From contig CAWCVN010000001.1 of the NCBI GenBank assembly GCA_963799045.1, positions 620,001 to 684,000 of the forward strand: a DNA stretch of 64,000 nt, written 5' to 3'. Shown in pieces: positions 28,169-37,544 of this stretch (its first letter is position 1; every line of letters begins with the position of its first letter). A model generated the notes under the pieces. It worked only from the letters and a program-made list of their open reading frames with translations, did not search any database and was not told the DNA's origin. Origin of the DNA: DASRSS01 sp963799045 (GTDB lineage Bacteria > Actinomycetota > Actinomycetes > Mycobacteriales > Jatrophihabitantaceae). Position numbers and translations under genes: made by a program.

Positions 28169-28846
28169 ATGGGCGATGGACTGCAGGCGGTGCTGTTCGA
28201 CATGGACGGCACGCTGGTCGACACCGAGCCGTACTGGATCGCCGCCGAGTACCGGCTGGTCGAGTCCTTCGGACACACCTGGACCGACGATCACGCGCAC
28301 GCGCTGGTCGGCAACGCGCTGCTGACCAGCGCCGCGTACCTGCGCGAACACGGCGGCGTCGAGCTGCCACCCGAGCAGATCGTGGATCGGCTGCTCGACG
28401 AGGTGGTAGCCGCCACGAGGGCCCGGGTGCCGTGGCGGCCCGGTGCGGTCAATCTGCTCGCGGCCCTGGCCGCGGCGGCGGTGCCGTGCGCCTTGGTGAC
28501 GATGTCCTACACCCGGCTGGCCGAGGTCGTCGTGAATCGGCTCCCGCCGGAGTCGTTCCGCACCCTGGTCACCGGCGACGAGGTAGCCGACGGCAAGCCG
28601 CACCCGGAGGCCTACCTGACCGCGGCGTCGCGGCTCGGCGTCAATCCAGCCGCCTGTGTGGCGATCGAGGACTCGCCGACCGGCGTCGCCTCGGCCGAGG
28701 CCGCCGGTTGCACGGTGATTGCGGTGCCGCACAACGTCGCGATCCCACCCGCACCCGGCCGGACGATCTTGGACTCCCTGAGCGGCGTGACGGTCGATAC
28801 GCTCCGGACTGTGATCGCCGCCCGCCGACCTGCGTCATCGCCGTGA
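28169..28846 (+). CDS. HAD family phosphatase (subfamily IA)
   Basis: A 225-residue HAD hydrolase. The nucleophile motif is FDMDGTLVDTEPYW (residues 10-23), the Ser/Thr motif CALVTMSYT, and the acidic motif III IEDSPTGVASAEAAG, with K in GDEVADGKPHPEAYL. The cap domain is the small helical type of beta-phosphoglucomutase-like enzymes. It overlaps the next gene by four bases (GTGA), indicating a two-gene unit. HAD genes of this type commonly follow metH in actinobacteria. Confidence 0.9.
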   Translation: MGDGLQAVLFDMDGTLVDTEPYWIAAEYRLVESFGHTWTDDHAHALVGNALLTSAAYLREHGGVELPPEQIVDRLLDEVVAATRARVPWRPGAVNLLAALAAAAVPCALVTMSYTRLAEVVVNRLPPESFRTLVTGDEVADGKPHPEAYLTAASRLGVNPAACVAIEDSPTGVASAEAAGCTVIAVPHNVAIPPAPGRTILDSLSGVTVDTLRTVIAARRPASSP

Positions 28847-29976
28847 GCACCGGCCGGCTCGCCGACGTCCTCGCCGGCGCGTGCGCCGTGCTGGGCGTTC
28901 CCGGCACCACCGACCGGCTCGGCTTCGCGCAGCGCCTCGGCGGTGTCCGCAAGATCGCCGTGCTGCTCGTCGACGGTCTCGGGTATCACCTGCTCGGGCG
29001 CGCCGCGCCGCACGCCCCGGTGCTCTCCGACTTTGTCGAGGGGCGGCTGGGCAGCGTTGAGGAACTGGACTGCGGCTTTCCGTCGACGACGCCCACCAGC
29101 ATCACCACGCTCGGCACCGGCTCGCTGCCCGGAGAGCATGGCGTGCTCGGGTTCACGGTGAACATCCCCGGCACGGACCGGGTGCTCACCCACGTGCTGT
29201 GGCGCGGCGACCCGGCTCCGCGCGCCTGGCAGCCGGTGCCGCCGCTGCTCGAACGGGCCGCCGCGGCCGGCGTTCGCTGCGTCCTCGTGACCCGTCCGGA
29301 GTTCGCGGGAAGCGGCCTGACCCTTGCCGCCTACGGGGCGGTGCCGCTGGTGCCGGCGCAGGACCACGACCAGCTGGTGGAGCGGATGCTCGCCGAACTC
29401 AGCACAGCACCGGGCGCTGCCGGCCTTGTCTACGGCTACCACCCGACGCTGGACACGATGGCGCACGCGCACGGGATCGACTCGGCCCAGTGGCGGGCGG
29501 AAGTCACCGCCGTCGACCGGATGCTCGCCCGCCTCGTGGACGGTCTGCCGCGGGACGCGGCGCTGCTGGTGACCGCCGATCACGGCGCGATCGACGTGCC
29601 GCTGCACGGCAGGGTCGACATCGCGGCCGATCCGCGGCTGTCAGCCGGGGTGCGGGTCGTGGCCGGGGAGGCGCGGGTGCGCTACCTGCATGCCTGCCCG
29701 GGGGCGGCCGGGGACGTGCTCGACACCTGGCGCGGAGTGCTCGGCGCGCGCGCGAGCGTGCTCAGCCGTGACGACGCGATCGCCCGCGGTCTGTTCGGCA
29801 CGGTCAGTCCCACGAACGCGCAGCGGATCGGCGACGTGGTGGTGATCTGCGAGGGCGAGAACGTGGTGCTCGCGAGTGACCACGAGCCCGAGGCGGTCGG
29901 CAAGCTGGTCGGCTTCCACGGCGCGCTGACCCCGGAGGAGACCGCAGTGCCGCTGCTCGGCTTGCGCGCCCCTTAG
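28843..29976 (+). CDS. Alkaline phosphatase superfamily phosphodiesterase
   Basis: A 377-residue protein of the nucleotide pyrophosphatase/phosphodiesterase family. The metal-binding AVLLVDGLGYH, the nucleophile-containing FPSTTPTSITTLGTG and C-terminal VTADHGAIDVP (DHG metal ligands) are all present, with YHPTLDTMAHAHG supplying the remaining ligands. There is no signal peptide, so it acts in the cytoplasm. The GTG start overlaps the HAD stop. The substrate is not predictable. Confidence 0.85.
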   Translation: MSTGRLADVLAGACAVLGVPGTTDRLGFAQRLGGVRKIAVLLVDGLGYHLLGRAAPHAPVLSDFVEGRLGSVEELDCGFPSTTPTSITTLGTGSLPGEHGVLGFTVNIPGTDRVLTHVLWRGDPAPRAWQPVPPLLERAAAAGVRCVLVTRPEFAGSGLTLAAYGAVPLVPAQDHDQLVERMLAELSTAPGAAGLVYGYHPTLDTMAHAHGIDSAQWRAEVTAVDRMLARLVDGLPRDAALLVTADHGAIDVPLHGRVDIAADPRLSAGVRVVAGEARVRYLHACPGAAGDVLDTWRGVLGARASVLSRDDAIARGLFGTVSPTNAQRIGDVVVICEGENVVLASDHEPEAVGKLVGFHGALTPEETAVPLLGLRAP

Positions 29977-29982
29977 CCGCGT

Positions 29983-30846
29983 TCAGTCGGCGGCCGGCGC
30001 GCGGCGGTCCTCCTGAGCCGCCGCGAGCGCGTCGTGCGGGAACGGTGGCGGGGTGCCGCCCTTCGCCGGACAGTGCGCGTGATGGTCGCACCAGTCGCAC
30101 AAGCGGCTGGGGTTCGGGCGGAAGTCGCCGGTCTGGGTCGCCCGTTCGATCGCCGCCCAGATCGCCTTGAGCGTCCGTTCGAACCGGACGAGCTCGTCGG
30201 CGTCCGGCGTGTAGCTGAGCGTGTCGGTGTCGGCCAGATACATCAGCCGCAGCTGGCGGGGCACCACGCCACGCGTGCGCCACAGCACCAACGCGTAGAA
30301 CTTCATCTGGAACAGGGCCTTGGCCTCGAACGCCTCACGCGGTGTCGTGCCGGTCTTGTAGTCGACGACCCGGATGTCGCCCGCGGGGGACAGGTCGATG
30401 CGGTCGACGTAGCCCCGCAGCCGCAGCCCGTCGATGACGACCTCGACCAGCTGCTCGCGGGCCGCGGGCTCGAGTCGGCGGGGATCTTCGAGATCGAAGT
30501 AGTGCGCCACGAGCTCGGCCGCGGATTCCAGCCAGCCGGCCAGCTCGCTGCCGTCCGCGTCGTCGGCGAACAGCGAGCCCACCTCGGGTTCCTGGGCCAG
30601 AAGCCGCTGCCAGGCCGAGGGAACCATCGAGCGCGCGGCGGAGATGGTCCGTTCGGCGGCGGGGAGGTCGAACAGCTCCTCGAGGACCGCGTGCACCACC
30701 GTGCCGCGGACGGCGGCCGGGGAGGGGGCCTCGGGAAGCCGGTCGATGCTGCGGAAGCGGTAGAGCAGCGGGCAGGACTTGAAGTCCGCCGCACGCGACG
30801 GCGACAGGGAGCCCAACACGGCTACGGGCAGTTCGACGTCGGTCAT
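29983..30846 (-). CDS. RecB-family PD-(D/E)XK exonuclease
   Basis: A 287-residue nuclease domain protein with SPSRAADFKSCPLLYRFR at the N-terminus, GYVDRIDLSPAGDIRVVDYKTG carrying the catalytic D...DxK, and C-terminal CDWCDHHAHC. The N-terminal cysteine with the C-terminal trio matches the iron-sulfur staple of Cas4/AddB-type RecB nucleases. In mycobacteria the homologue (Rv2119) lies next to trmI (Rv2118c); here signal peptidase and M50 genes intervene. It probably acts in DNA repair. The ATG at 30846 is the first codon before the conserved region. Confidence 0.87.
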   Translation of the reverse strand: MTDVELPVAVLGSLSPSRAADFKSCPLLYRFRSIDRLPEAPSPAAVRGTVVHAVLEELFDLPAAERTISAARSMVPSAWQRLLAQEPEVGSLFADDADGSELAGWLESAAELVAHYFDLEDPRRLEPAAREQLVEVVIDGLRLRGYVDRIDLSPAGDIRVVDYKTGTTPREAFEAKALFQMKFYALVLWRTRGVVPRQLRLMYLADTDTLSYTPDADELVRFERTLKAIWAAIERATQTGDFRPNPSRLCDWCDHHAHCPAKGGTPPPFPHDALAAAQEDRRAPAAD

Positions 30847-30884
30847 GCCGGTGACCTTAGCGGCGGGGTACGACGATTCGGGGA

Positions 30885-32601
30885 TCACAGATAGTGAAGT
30901 CGCCCGAGCGGCCACACGATGATGAAGGCGCGCCCGACGATGTCGGACTCAGGCACGGGCCCGAAGGCGCGGCTGTCGCTCGAGTCGCAGCGGTTGTCGC
31001 CGAGCACGAACACGTCGCCCTTCGGCACCGGCCCGTAGGACTTGGTGGGCTTGCGCGGGCTCTCACCCAGGGAGGTCATCGGGCCGCAGTTCGGGTCGAG
31101 GTAGGGCTCGTCGAGTTCCAGACCGTTGACGTAGAGCTTGCCGCCGCGCACCGTCAGCCTGTCGCCGGGCAGCCCGATCACCCGCTTGACCAGGTGCGGC
31201 TCGGACACGTGCCAGGTCGGGGGCCGGTCGAAGACGACCACGTCGCCGCGGTGCACCCCGTGCAGCGTGTAGGCAAGCTTGTTCACCAGGACGTGGTCGT
31301 TGTTGCAGGTGGGGCAGCCGTGCAGCGTGGGCTCCATCGAGGCCGACGGGATGAAGTAGGGAGCGAACACGAACGACCGCAGCAGGACGGCCGCGACCAG
31401 CACGATGCCGACCGTGACCAGGGTGTGCAGGACCCGCCGGAAACCGCGGCGCTTCTGGTCCGGCTCGGCGGTGGTCTGCGGCGGCTGCTGGTCCGGCAGC
31501 ACCCGCACGCGGGCGGGCGGGGCGATGACGCCGGCACCGTGGTGCGGCTCCTCGGGGTCCGGCTGCCCGCCCCGGGTCGGGCCATGAGCCTCACGGGAGC
31601 GAGCGGTTGCCGCGCGGGGCTCGCGCGGCAACGCCGATCCCGGGCCCGGTCGCGGCCGCGGGCGTTGGTACGAACCCGGCCCGGCACTGGTCGGCCCGGC
31701 ACTGGTCGGCCCGCCCGGACCGATGCCCGAGTGAGACCGGTCGGGCATCGGTGCTGGTTCCGGCTCGACCTCGGCCTCGGGTTGAGCCACCGGTCCGGGT
31801 GGCCGCGTCCGCTCCGGCTCGCGCGCCGGCGCGGGCTCCGGCGTGATCGCGGGCTCCCGCTCGGGGGACCCGCGGTGCGCCTCGACGTCCGCGAGGCCGA
31901 TCAACTCGGCCCGGCTCCAGGTCGGCTCGTCCACGTCGCGCACCGGCTCCGGGCCGTCGTCGGCACGGTCGGGTGCCTGTTCGAACAACCACTGCGCCGC
32001 ACGGCGGACCAGCCCGCCGGCCCGATCGCCCCCCGGCTCGCCGTCCTGGGCCGACGACGCGGGTACCGGCTGCGGGTCGGTTCCGGGGCTGGGACCGGCC
32101 GGTCGCACCGCTTCCGGCACGGGTGCCGTCGCGGGCGGTTCGGCGACAGCCGGCTCGCCCGCGACGTCCGGTCGCTCGTCCGCGCGGCGCCAGGGGGCGA
32201 ACGGGCGCGACCGGCTCTCGGTGGGCGCGGGCACCTCGGAGGAGAGCCGGCGCAGCACCGCCGCCTCGTTCGACGGTGCCCGGCCGGCAGCCGGCGCGCC
32301 CGAGCGGTCGTGCGCCGCCGTTTCCGGGGCATCGGTCCGGGCCGGCGCCGCGCCGGGTTGCACGTCGGAATCCTTGTGGCCCTGTTGCCACGCGCGGGTG
32401 CGGGCGCAGCTTCTCGGGGTGCTCGCCGTCGAACGGCCGGGAGTGGCGCGGACCGGAGGGTGCCGGCGGGACGTCGCGCGCGGTCTCATCGCTCGTCAGC
32501 CAGGGCCGCCGCGGCTGCAGCGGGCGGTCGGGCTGGTGCGAGCCGCCCTGCTGACCGGCTTCTTCAGCGGCCCGCGGATCGCGGTCCTCGGTCTCGTCCA
32601 C
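30885..32601 (-). CDS. lepB: Signal peptidase I with long disordered N-terminal extension (frameshifted as given)
   Basis: The C-terminal 190 residues are type I signal peptidase: one membrane helix (VLHTLVTVGIVLVAAVLLRSFVF), the catalytic serine in IPSASMEPTL, the general-base lysine in LVKRVIGLPGD, and the GDNRCDSSDSRAFGPV box. Upstream lie about 380 Pro/Ala/Glu/Arg-rich residues, with a duplicated GPTSA unit, far longer than the usual short cytoplasmic tail. The GTG at 32601 (MDETEDRDPRAAEEAG) and the downstream frame join if one base is removed near 32391. The shift is of the same +1 kind seen in neighbouring genes. It removes signal peptides from exported proteins at the membrane. Confidence 0.82.
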
Positions 32602-32650
32602 CGGCGTACGGTATCCCGAGTCTCTTATCGGCGCTCCGTAACATCGCCAT

Positions 32651-33786
32651 GTGAGCTCGAATGGGGATCAGCCGCGCGGGCCGCGCATGCTGAAGGTCGG
32701 CCGTTTCTTCGGCGTGCCCGTGTCTTTCGCGCCGTCGTGGCTGATCATTGCCGCGCTGCTGACCGATCTACTACGCGCCGCTGATCGAGACGCGCTGCCC
32801 GGACGCCGGCTACGGCGCGGCCTACGGCCTGGGGCTCGCCTTCGCCGTCCTGTTCGCGCTCTGCGTTCTTGCCCACGAACTCGGGCACACGGCGGTCAGC
32901 CTCGCGCTCGGCCGGCCGGTGCGCCGCGTCGTCATCTTCCTGCTCGGCGGCGTTTCGGAGATGGAGCGCGACCCGGACCGGCCGCGTGACGAATTTCTCA
33001 TCGCGGCCGCCGGCCCCGCGGTCTCCCTGGTGCTGGCCGCAGTGGCGTGGGTGCGGCTACGAGGGCCTCGACCCGCACACGCATGCCCGGCGTGCTCGTC
33101 CTGCTGCTGCTGTGGAGCAACCTGGTCGTTGCGGTGTTCAACCTGCTGCCCGGCCTGCCGCTGGACGGCGGGCGGCTGGTGCGGGCCGGCGTCTGGGCCA
33201 TCGCGCACGACCGGGTGCGCCGGGACCCGCATCGGCGCCTGGTGCGGCCGTGGTGTCGCGGTGCTGCTGGCCGTCTCGGGCCTGTTCGCCGACCGCTCCA
33301 GCTGGGGCGATCAGCGCCGGGCTGTTCAGCGTCGCGCTCGCGGCCTACCTCTGGTTCGGCGCCGGGCAGTCGCTGCGCGCCGCCGAACTGATGGACCGGG
33401 TGCCCCGGTCGAACCTGAGGCGTTGCTGCGTCCCGGGCTGCTGGTCCCCTCGGACGTGTCGGTCGCCGAGGCGCTGCGCCGGGCCTGGACCGGCAATGCC
33501 CGCGGCCTGGTCCTCGTCGACTCCAGCGACCGTCCCCGCGCGATCGTCGACGAGTCGCGCATCGGCGCGGTGCCCTGCCGAGCGGCGGCCTTGGACCTCG
33601 CTGGACACCGTGTCCCGGCCCGCTGGAGCCCGGCCTGGTGCTGCAAGCGGCTCGCCGGCGAGGACCTGCTCGCGGCCGTGCGCGCCACCCCCGCCCACGA
33701 GTACCTCGTCGTCAACGACGACGGCTCCCCGGCCGGGATCCTGGCCGCCGACCGACCTGGCGGCGGCACTGCAGGCTCCCGCGTGA
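32651..33786 (+). CDS. Site-2 protease family (M50) membrane metalloprotease (frameshifted as given)
   Basis: It starts at GTG 32651 (SSNGDQPRGPRMLKVGRFFG). Pieces in all three frames join into one M50 protein when about eleven extra bases are removed between 32771 and 33749. The zinc motif is VLAHELGHTA, followed by the GGVSEMERDP strand, and the second metal site is FNLLPGLPLDGGRL. The C-terminal half has CBS-like sequence (LLVPSDVSVAEALRRAW, HEYLVVNDDGSPAGILA). The mycobacterial relative is Rv2625c-like. The inferred stop overlaps the trmI GTG by four bases. The density of one-base insertions in an otherwise conserved gene points to sequencing error. Confidence 0.75.
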
Positions 33787-34710
33787 GCGCCTCGCCGCCC
33801 TGGCAGCGGGCCGTTCCGCGTCAGGCGGGAGAGGGTGCAACTCACCGATCCCAAGGGCCGCCTGCACACCGTCACCCTGGAAAGCGGCAAGCAGTTCCAC
33901 ACCCATCGCGGCGCGATCGAGCACGATGCGCTGATCGGGGCGCCGGAAGGCAGTGTCGTGCCCTCGACCGCCGGCACCCTGTACCTCGCGCTGCGCCCCC
34001 TGCTGGCCGACTTCGTGCTGTCCATGCCCCGCGGTGCCGCGGTGATCTACCCGAAGGACGCCGCCCAGATCGTCGCAATGGGAGACATCTGCCCCGGGGC
34101 GACCGTGCTCGAGGCGGGGGCGGGCTCCGGATCGCTCACCTGCGCGCTGCTGCGCGCCGTGGGACCGGCCGGCCGGGTGCTGTCTCGTACGAAGTCCGCG
34201 AAGACCACGCCGAGGTCGCGGTGCGCAACGTCGAGTACGTTCTTCGGCGAGCGCCCCGCGAACTGGGCCCTGCACGATCGGCGATGCCGCCGCATCCGGC
34301 CGGACCAGGCCGTCGATCGGGTGGTCCTGGACATGCTCAGCCCGTGGGAGGTGGTCCCGGCAGTGCACGCGGGCCCTGGCGCCGGCGGCGTCCTGATCGG
34401 TTACGTCGCGACGACGACGCAGCTGTCCCGGCTTGGTAGAGACGCTGCGCGCGCACGGCGGCATTCACCGAGCCGCGCGTCCTGGGAGACGTTCATGCGC
34501 GACTGGCACGTGGTCGGCCTGGCGGTCCGGCCGGAGCACCGGATGATCGGGCACACCGCGTTCCTGGTCAGCGCCCGGCGACTGGCGCCCGGTGTCACGG
34601 CCCCGCCCCGCCAACGGCGACCGGCCAAGGCCGCCGAGCCGGCTCCGCGGCGTCGCCGGGCCCGACACACCGTTCCGGCCCGCGCTGCCCTGACCGGTCC
34701 GGGCCGATAA
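33783..34710 (+). CDS. trmI: tRNA (adenine-58-N1)-methyltransferase TrmI (frameshifted as given)
   Basis: The segments VQLTDPKGRLHTVTLESGKQFHTHRG, then VIYPKDAAQIVAMGD, the SAM-binding VLEAGAGSGSLT and the C-terminal WETFMRDWHVVGLAVRPEHRMIGHTAFL identify TrmI, which methylates A58 in the tRNA T-loop. It starts at GTG 33783 inside the preceding stop. At least eight frame disturbances lie between 33814 and 34490, for example SYEVREDHAEV in a different frame from its flanks. A basic C-terminal tail of about 50 residues follows the core. Clustering with the RecB-like nuclease and Mpa matches mycobacteria (Rv2118c, Rv2119, Rv2115c). Confidence 0.78.
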
Positions 34711-34718
34711 CCGTGCGG

Positions 34719-35012
34719 TCACGGACGGATCACACTTCGGGTCCGGCGACCGCGAAGGCCGTCGCTGGCCCGGAGCACGTGGATGCAGGTGCCGGGGCAC
34801 TCCTTGGCGGAGTTGACCACGTCCAGCACGAGCTTCGCGGGCACGTCGGCCTGGGCCCCGGCTGGGTCGAGCAGCTCGTCCTCGGCGTTCTTGACGTAGG
34901 CGAGGCCGTCGACGTCGAACTCGAAGACCTCGGGCGCGTACTCGACGCAGAGACCGTCTCCGGTGCACTCCTCCTGGTCGATCCACACCCGCAGTGGCTC
35001 GTTCACGATCAT
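34719..35012 (-). CDS. Ferredoxin
   Basis: A 97-residue small iron-sulfur protein with CTGDGLCVEYAPEVFEF and later ECPGTCIHV. The cysteine spacing is that of actinobacterial single-cluster [3Fe-4S]/[4Fe-4S] ferredoxins, with Gly-Asp-Gly in place of the second cysteine region. The ATG at 35012 has AAGGA eight bases upstream, better than the tandem ATGs at 35030/35027. It diverges from mpa, a common actinobacterial linkage. The redox partner is unknown. Confidence 0.85.
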   Translation of the reverse strand: MIVNEPLRVWIDQEECTGDGLCVEYAPEVFEFDVDGLAYVKNAEDELLDPAGAQADVPAKLVLDVVNSAKECPGTCIHVLRASDGLRGRRTRSVIRP

Positions 35013-35138
35013 CCTCGCTTCCTTCATCATGTGGCGTTGTTTGCCGATTCGATTCCCGAGGGTAGTTCCCTGCTTGACCGGCCCGCTGATGTGTAGGGTG
35101 AGTTTTCGCGAACACTCCGCGATATAGGAGGTGGCCGC

Positions 35139-36909
35139 ATGGCTTCCGAGCCTCGCGAACCGCACGGCGGCGCGCGCCCGAACAGTGACGCCGACAGCGC
35201 GGACGTCCGCCGCCGGACTGCCTTCCTGGAGCAGGAGATCGAGCTGCTCCGTGCCAAGGTCGCCGAATCGCCGCGGCACATGCGCATGCTCGAGGAACGG
35301 CTCGCCGAGGCGCAGAGTCGGGTCGCCGCGCTGAGCGACCGCAACGACCGGCTGGCCGAGACGCTGCGCGAGGCCCGCGACCAGATGGTCGCCCTCAAGG
35401 AGGAGATCGACCGGCTCGCCCAGCCGCCGAGCGGCTACGGCGTCTTCCTGGAGGCCTTCGAGGACGGCACCGTGAACATCTTCACCGCCGGCCGCAAGCT
35501 GCGCGTCGCGGTGTCGCCCGAGGTCCAGGTCGACTCGCTGCAGCACGGCCAGGAGGTCATGCTCAACGAGGCCATGAACGTCGTCGCCGCGCGCGGGTTC
35601 GAGCGCGCCGGTGAGGTCGTCATGCTGAAGGAGATTCTCGACGGCGGCGACCGGGCGCTGGTGATCGGGCACACCGACGAGGAGCGGGTCGTCTACCTGG
35701 CCGACCTCCTGCGCGACAAGCCGCTTCGGGTCGGTGATTCCCTGCTGCTCGAGACGCGTTCGTCCTACGCGTACGAGCGCATCCCCAAAAGCGAGGTCGA
35801 GGAGCTCATCCTCGAAGAGGTTCCCGACATCGACTACTCGGACATCGGTGGGCTCGCCCGCCAGATCGAGGCCATCCGCGACGCCGTCGAACTGCCGTTC
35901 CTGCACGCGGACGTCTTCCGCGAGCACCAGCTGCGCCCGCCGAAGGGCATCCTGCTCTACGGCCCGCCCGGCTGCGGCAAGACGCTGATCGCAAAGGCCG
36001 TCGCGAACTCCCTCGCCAAGCAGGTGCAGCGAGTGCGCGGCGGGCGAGCGCGCGACCTCCTACTTCCTGAACATCAAGGGTCCCGAGCTGCTGAACAAGT
36101 ACGTGGGCGAGACCGAGCGGCACATCCGCCTGGTGTTTCAGCGTGCGCGGGAGAAGGCGTCCGAGGGCACCCCGGTCATCGTGTTCTTCGACGAGATGGA
36201 CTCGATCTTCCGCACCCGTGGCTCGGGCGTCAGCTCCGACGTCGAGAACACGATCGTCCCGCAGCTGCTGAGCGAGATCGACGGCGTCGAGGGCCTCGAG
36301 AACGTGATCGTCATCGGTGCGTCCAACCGCGAGGACATGATCGACCCCGCGATCCTGCGCCCCGGCCGGCTCGACGTGAAGATCAAGATCGAACGCCCGG
36401 ACGCCGAAGCGGCACGCGACATTTTCAGCAAGTACATTCTGGCGACGCTTCCGATCCACCCCGAGGACCTCGCCGAGCACGGCGACGACACCGAGGCCAC
36501 GGTGGCGGCGATGATCCAGCACACGGTCGAGCGGATGTACACCGAGTCCGACGAGAACCGCTTCCTGGAGGTTACCTACGCCAACGGCGACAAGGAGACG
36601 CTGTACTTCAAGGACTTCAACTCCGGCGCGATGATCCAGAACATCGTCGACCGGGGGAAGAAGATGGCGATCAAGGACTTCCTCACCACGGGCCAGCGCG
36701 GGCTGCGGATGCAGCACCTGCTGGCAGCGTGCGTCGACGAGTTCCGCGAGAACGAGGACCTGCCGAACACCACCAACCCGGACGACTGGGCTCGCATCTC
36801 CGGCAAGAAGGGCGAGCGGATCGTCTACATCCGCACGCTGGTCTCCGGAAAGGGCAGCGACGCCGGCCGCTCGATCGACACCGTCGGCAACACCGGGCAG
36901 TACCTCTAA
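35139..36909 (+). CDS. mpa: Proteasome-associated AAA ATPase Mpa/ARC (one frameshift as given)
   Basis: About 590 residues. An N-terminal coiled coil (about residues 25-90) for Pup recognition is followed by tandem OB domains and an AAA core with Walker A GPPGCGKT and Walker B VIVFFDEMD. The C-terminal GQYL is the docking motif for the 20S proteasome. AGGAGG precedes the ATG. The frame breaks once, near 36041, where removing one G in GCGGCGGGCGAG restores SYFLNIKGPELLNKYVGETERH. Mpa unfolds pupylated proteins for the 20S core. Its stop codon overlaps the tail of the convergent phosphopantetheinyl transferase gene. Unusually, no pup or prcBA is in the window and dop lies about 9 kb away. Confidence 0.9.
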
Positions 36910-37544
36910 CCCGCCCGGCACCGGCCTGGCGTCCGCAACCCGGACCGGAAGCCGGGCGATCCGCTGGCGCCTCGCCCGGTGACGGCCACTGCCAGCAGCC
37001 CGTCGGCGCACAGCCAACGTCCCCGGAAGGCGACCCGGCCACCCGCCGGCGCTCGCACGAGCATGCGCACCCGCCCCGGGCCGAGCCAGACTTCGATGTC
37101 CGCGAAGTCGAGCCAGGTGTGTTCGGCCGGGTACCAGGCCTTGTAGACCGCCTCCTTGGCGCAGAAGAGCAGCCGGTCCCACGCGACGGCCGGATTCACT
37201 CTCGCGGCGCGGGCCAGCCGGCGCAGCTCGCCCGGTAGCGCGATCTCGGCGAGCACGCCTTCCGGTAGCGCTGCGGCCGGCTCAGCGTCGAGGCCGAGAC
37301 ACGGCACGGCGCCCTCGGTCGCCGCCACGACCGCCACGTAGCCGTCGCAGTGCGTGATGCTGCCGCGAAAGCCTGCCGGCCACAGCGGCTCGCCTGCGAC
37401 CCCGTGGCCGAGCAGGCCGCTGCCGGCCCGCGCCGCGCGCAGCAGCCGATCGGCGAGGCCGCTCGCGACAGCGCTGGGGCTTGGGTCGAGCTCGCCGAAC
37501 ACTTCCGCGGTGCGGACGACCGGAGGGACCAGCTGCTCGATCAC
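36906..37544 (-). CDS. 4'-phosphopantetheinyl transferase (PptT type)
   Basis: A 212-residue Sfp/EntD-superfamily enzyme that attaches phosphopantetheine to carrier-protein serines. Motifs: GSITHCDGYVAVVA, the magnesium-binding GLDAEP, and FCAKEAVYKAWYP (the WxxKEAxxK box), arranged as in mycobacterial PptT. The GTG at 37544 overlaps the TGA of the upstream peptide synthetase (37544-37541), so it is translationally coupled to the protein whose T domain it presumably activates. Its stop overlaps the convergent mpa stop. It could also serve other carrier proteins of the cell. Confidence 0.88.
   Translation of the reverse strand: MIEQLVPPVVRTAEVFGELDPSPSAVASGLADRLLRAARAGSGLLGHGVAGEPLWPAGFRGSITHCDGYVAVVAATEGAVPCLGLDAEPAAALPEGVLAEIALPGELRRLARAARVNPAVAWDRLLFCAKEAVYKAWYPAEHTWLDFADIEVWLGPGRVRMLVRAPAGGRVAFRGRWLCADGLLAVAVTGRGASGSPGFRSGLRTPGRCRAG

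Noticed and set aside
32651..34710. Reading the M50 and TrmI fragments as several separate small genes or as true pseudogenes
   Set aside because: Fragments are consecutive pieces of single proteins in correct order, separated by one-base shifts with no lost residues, which fits sequence error better.
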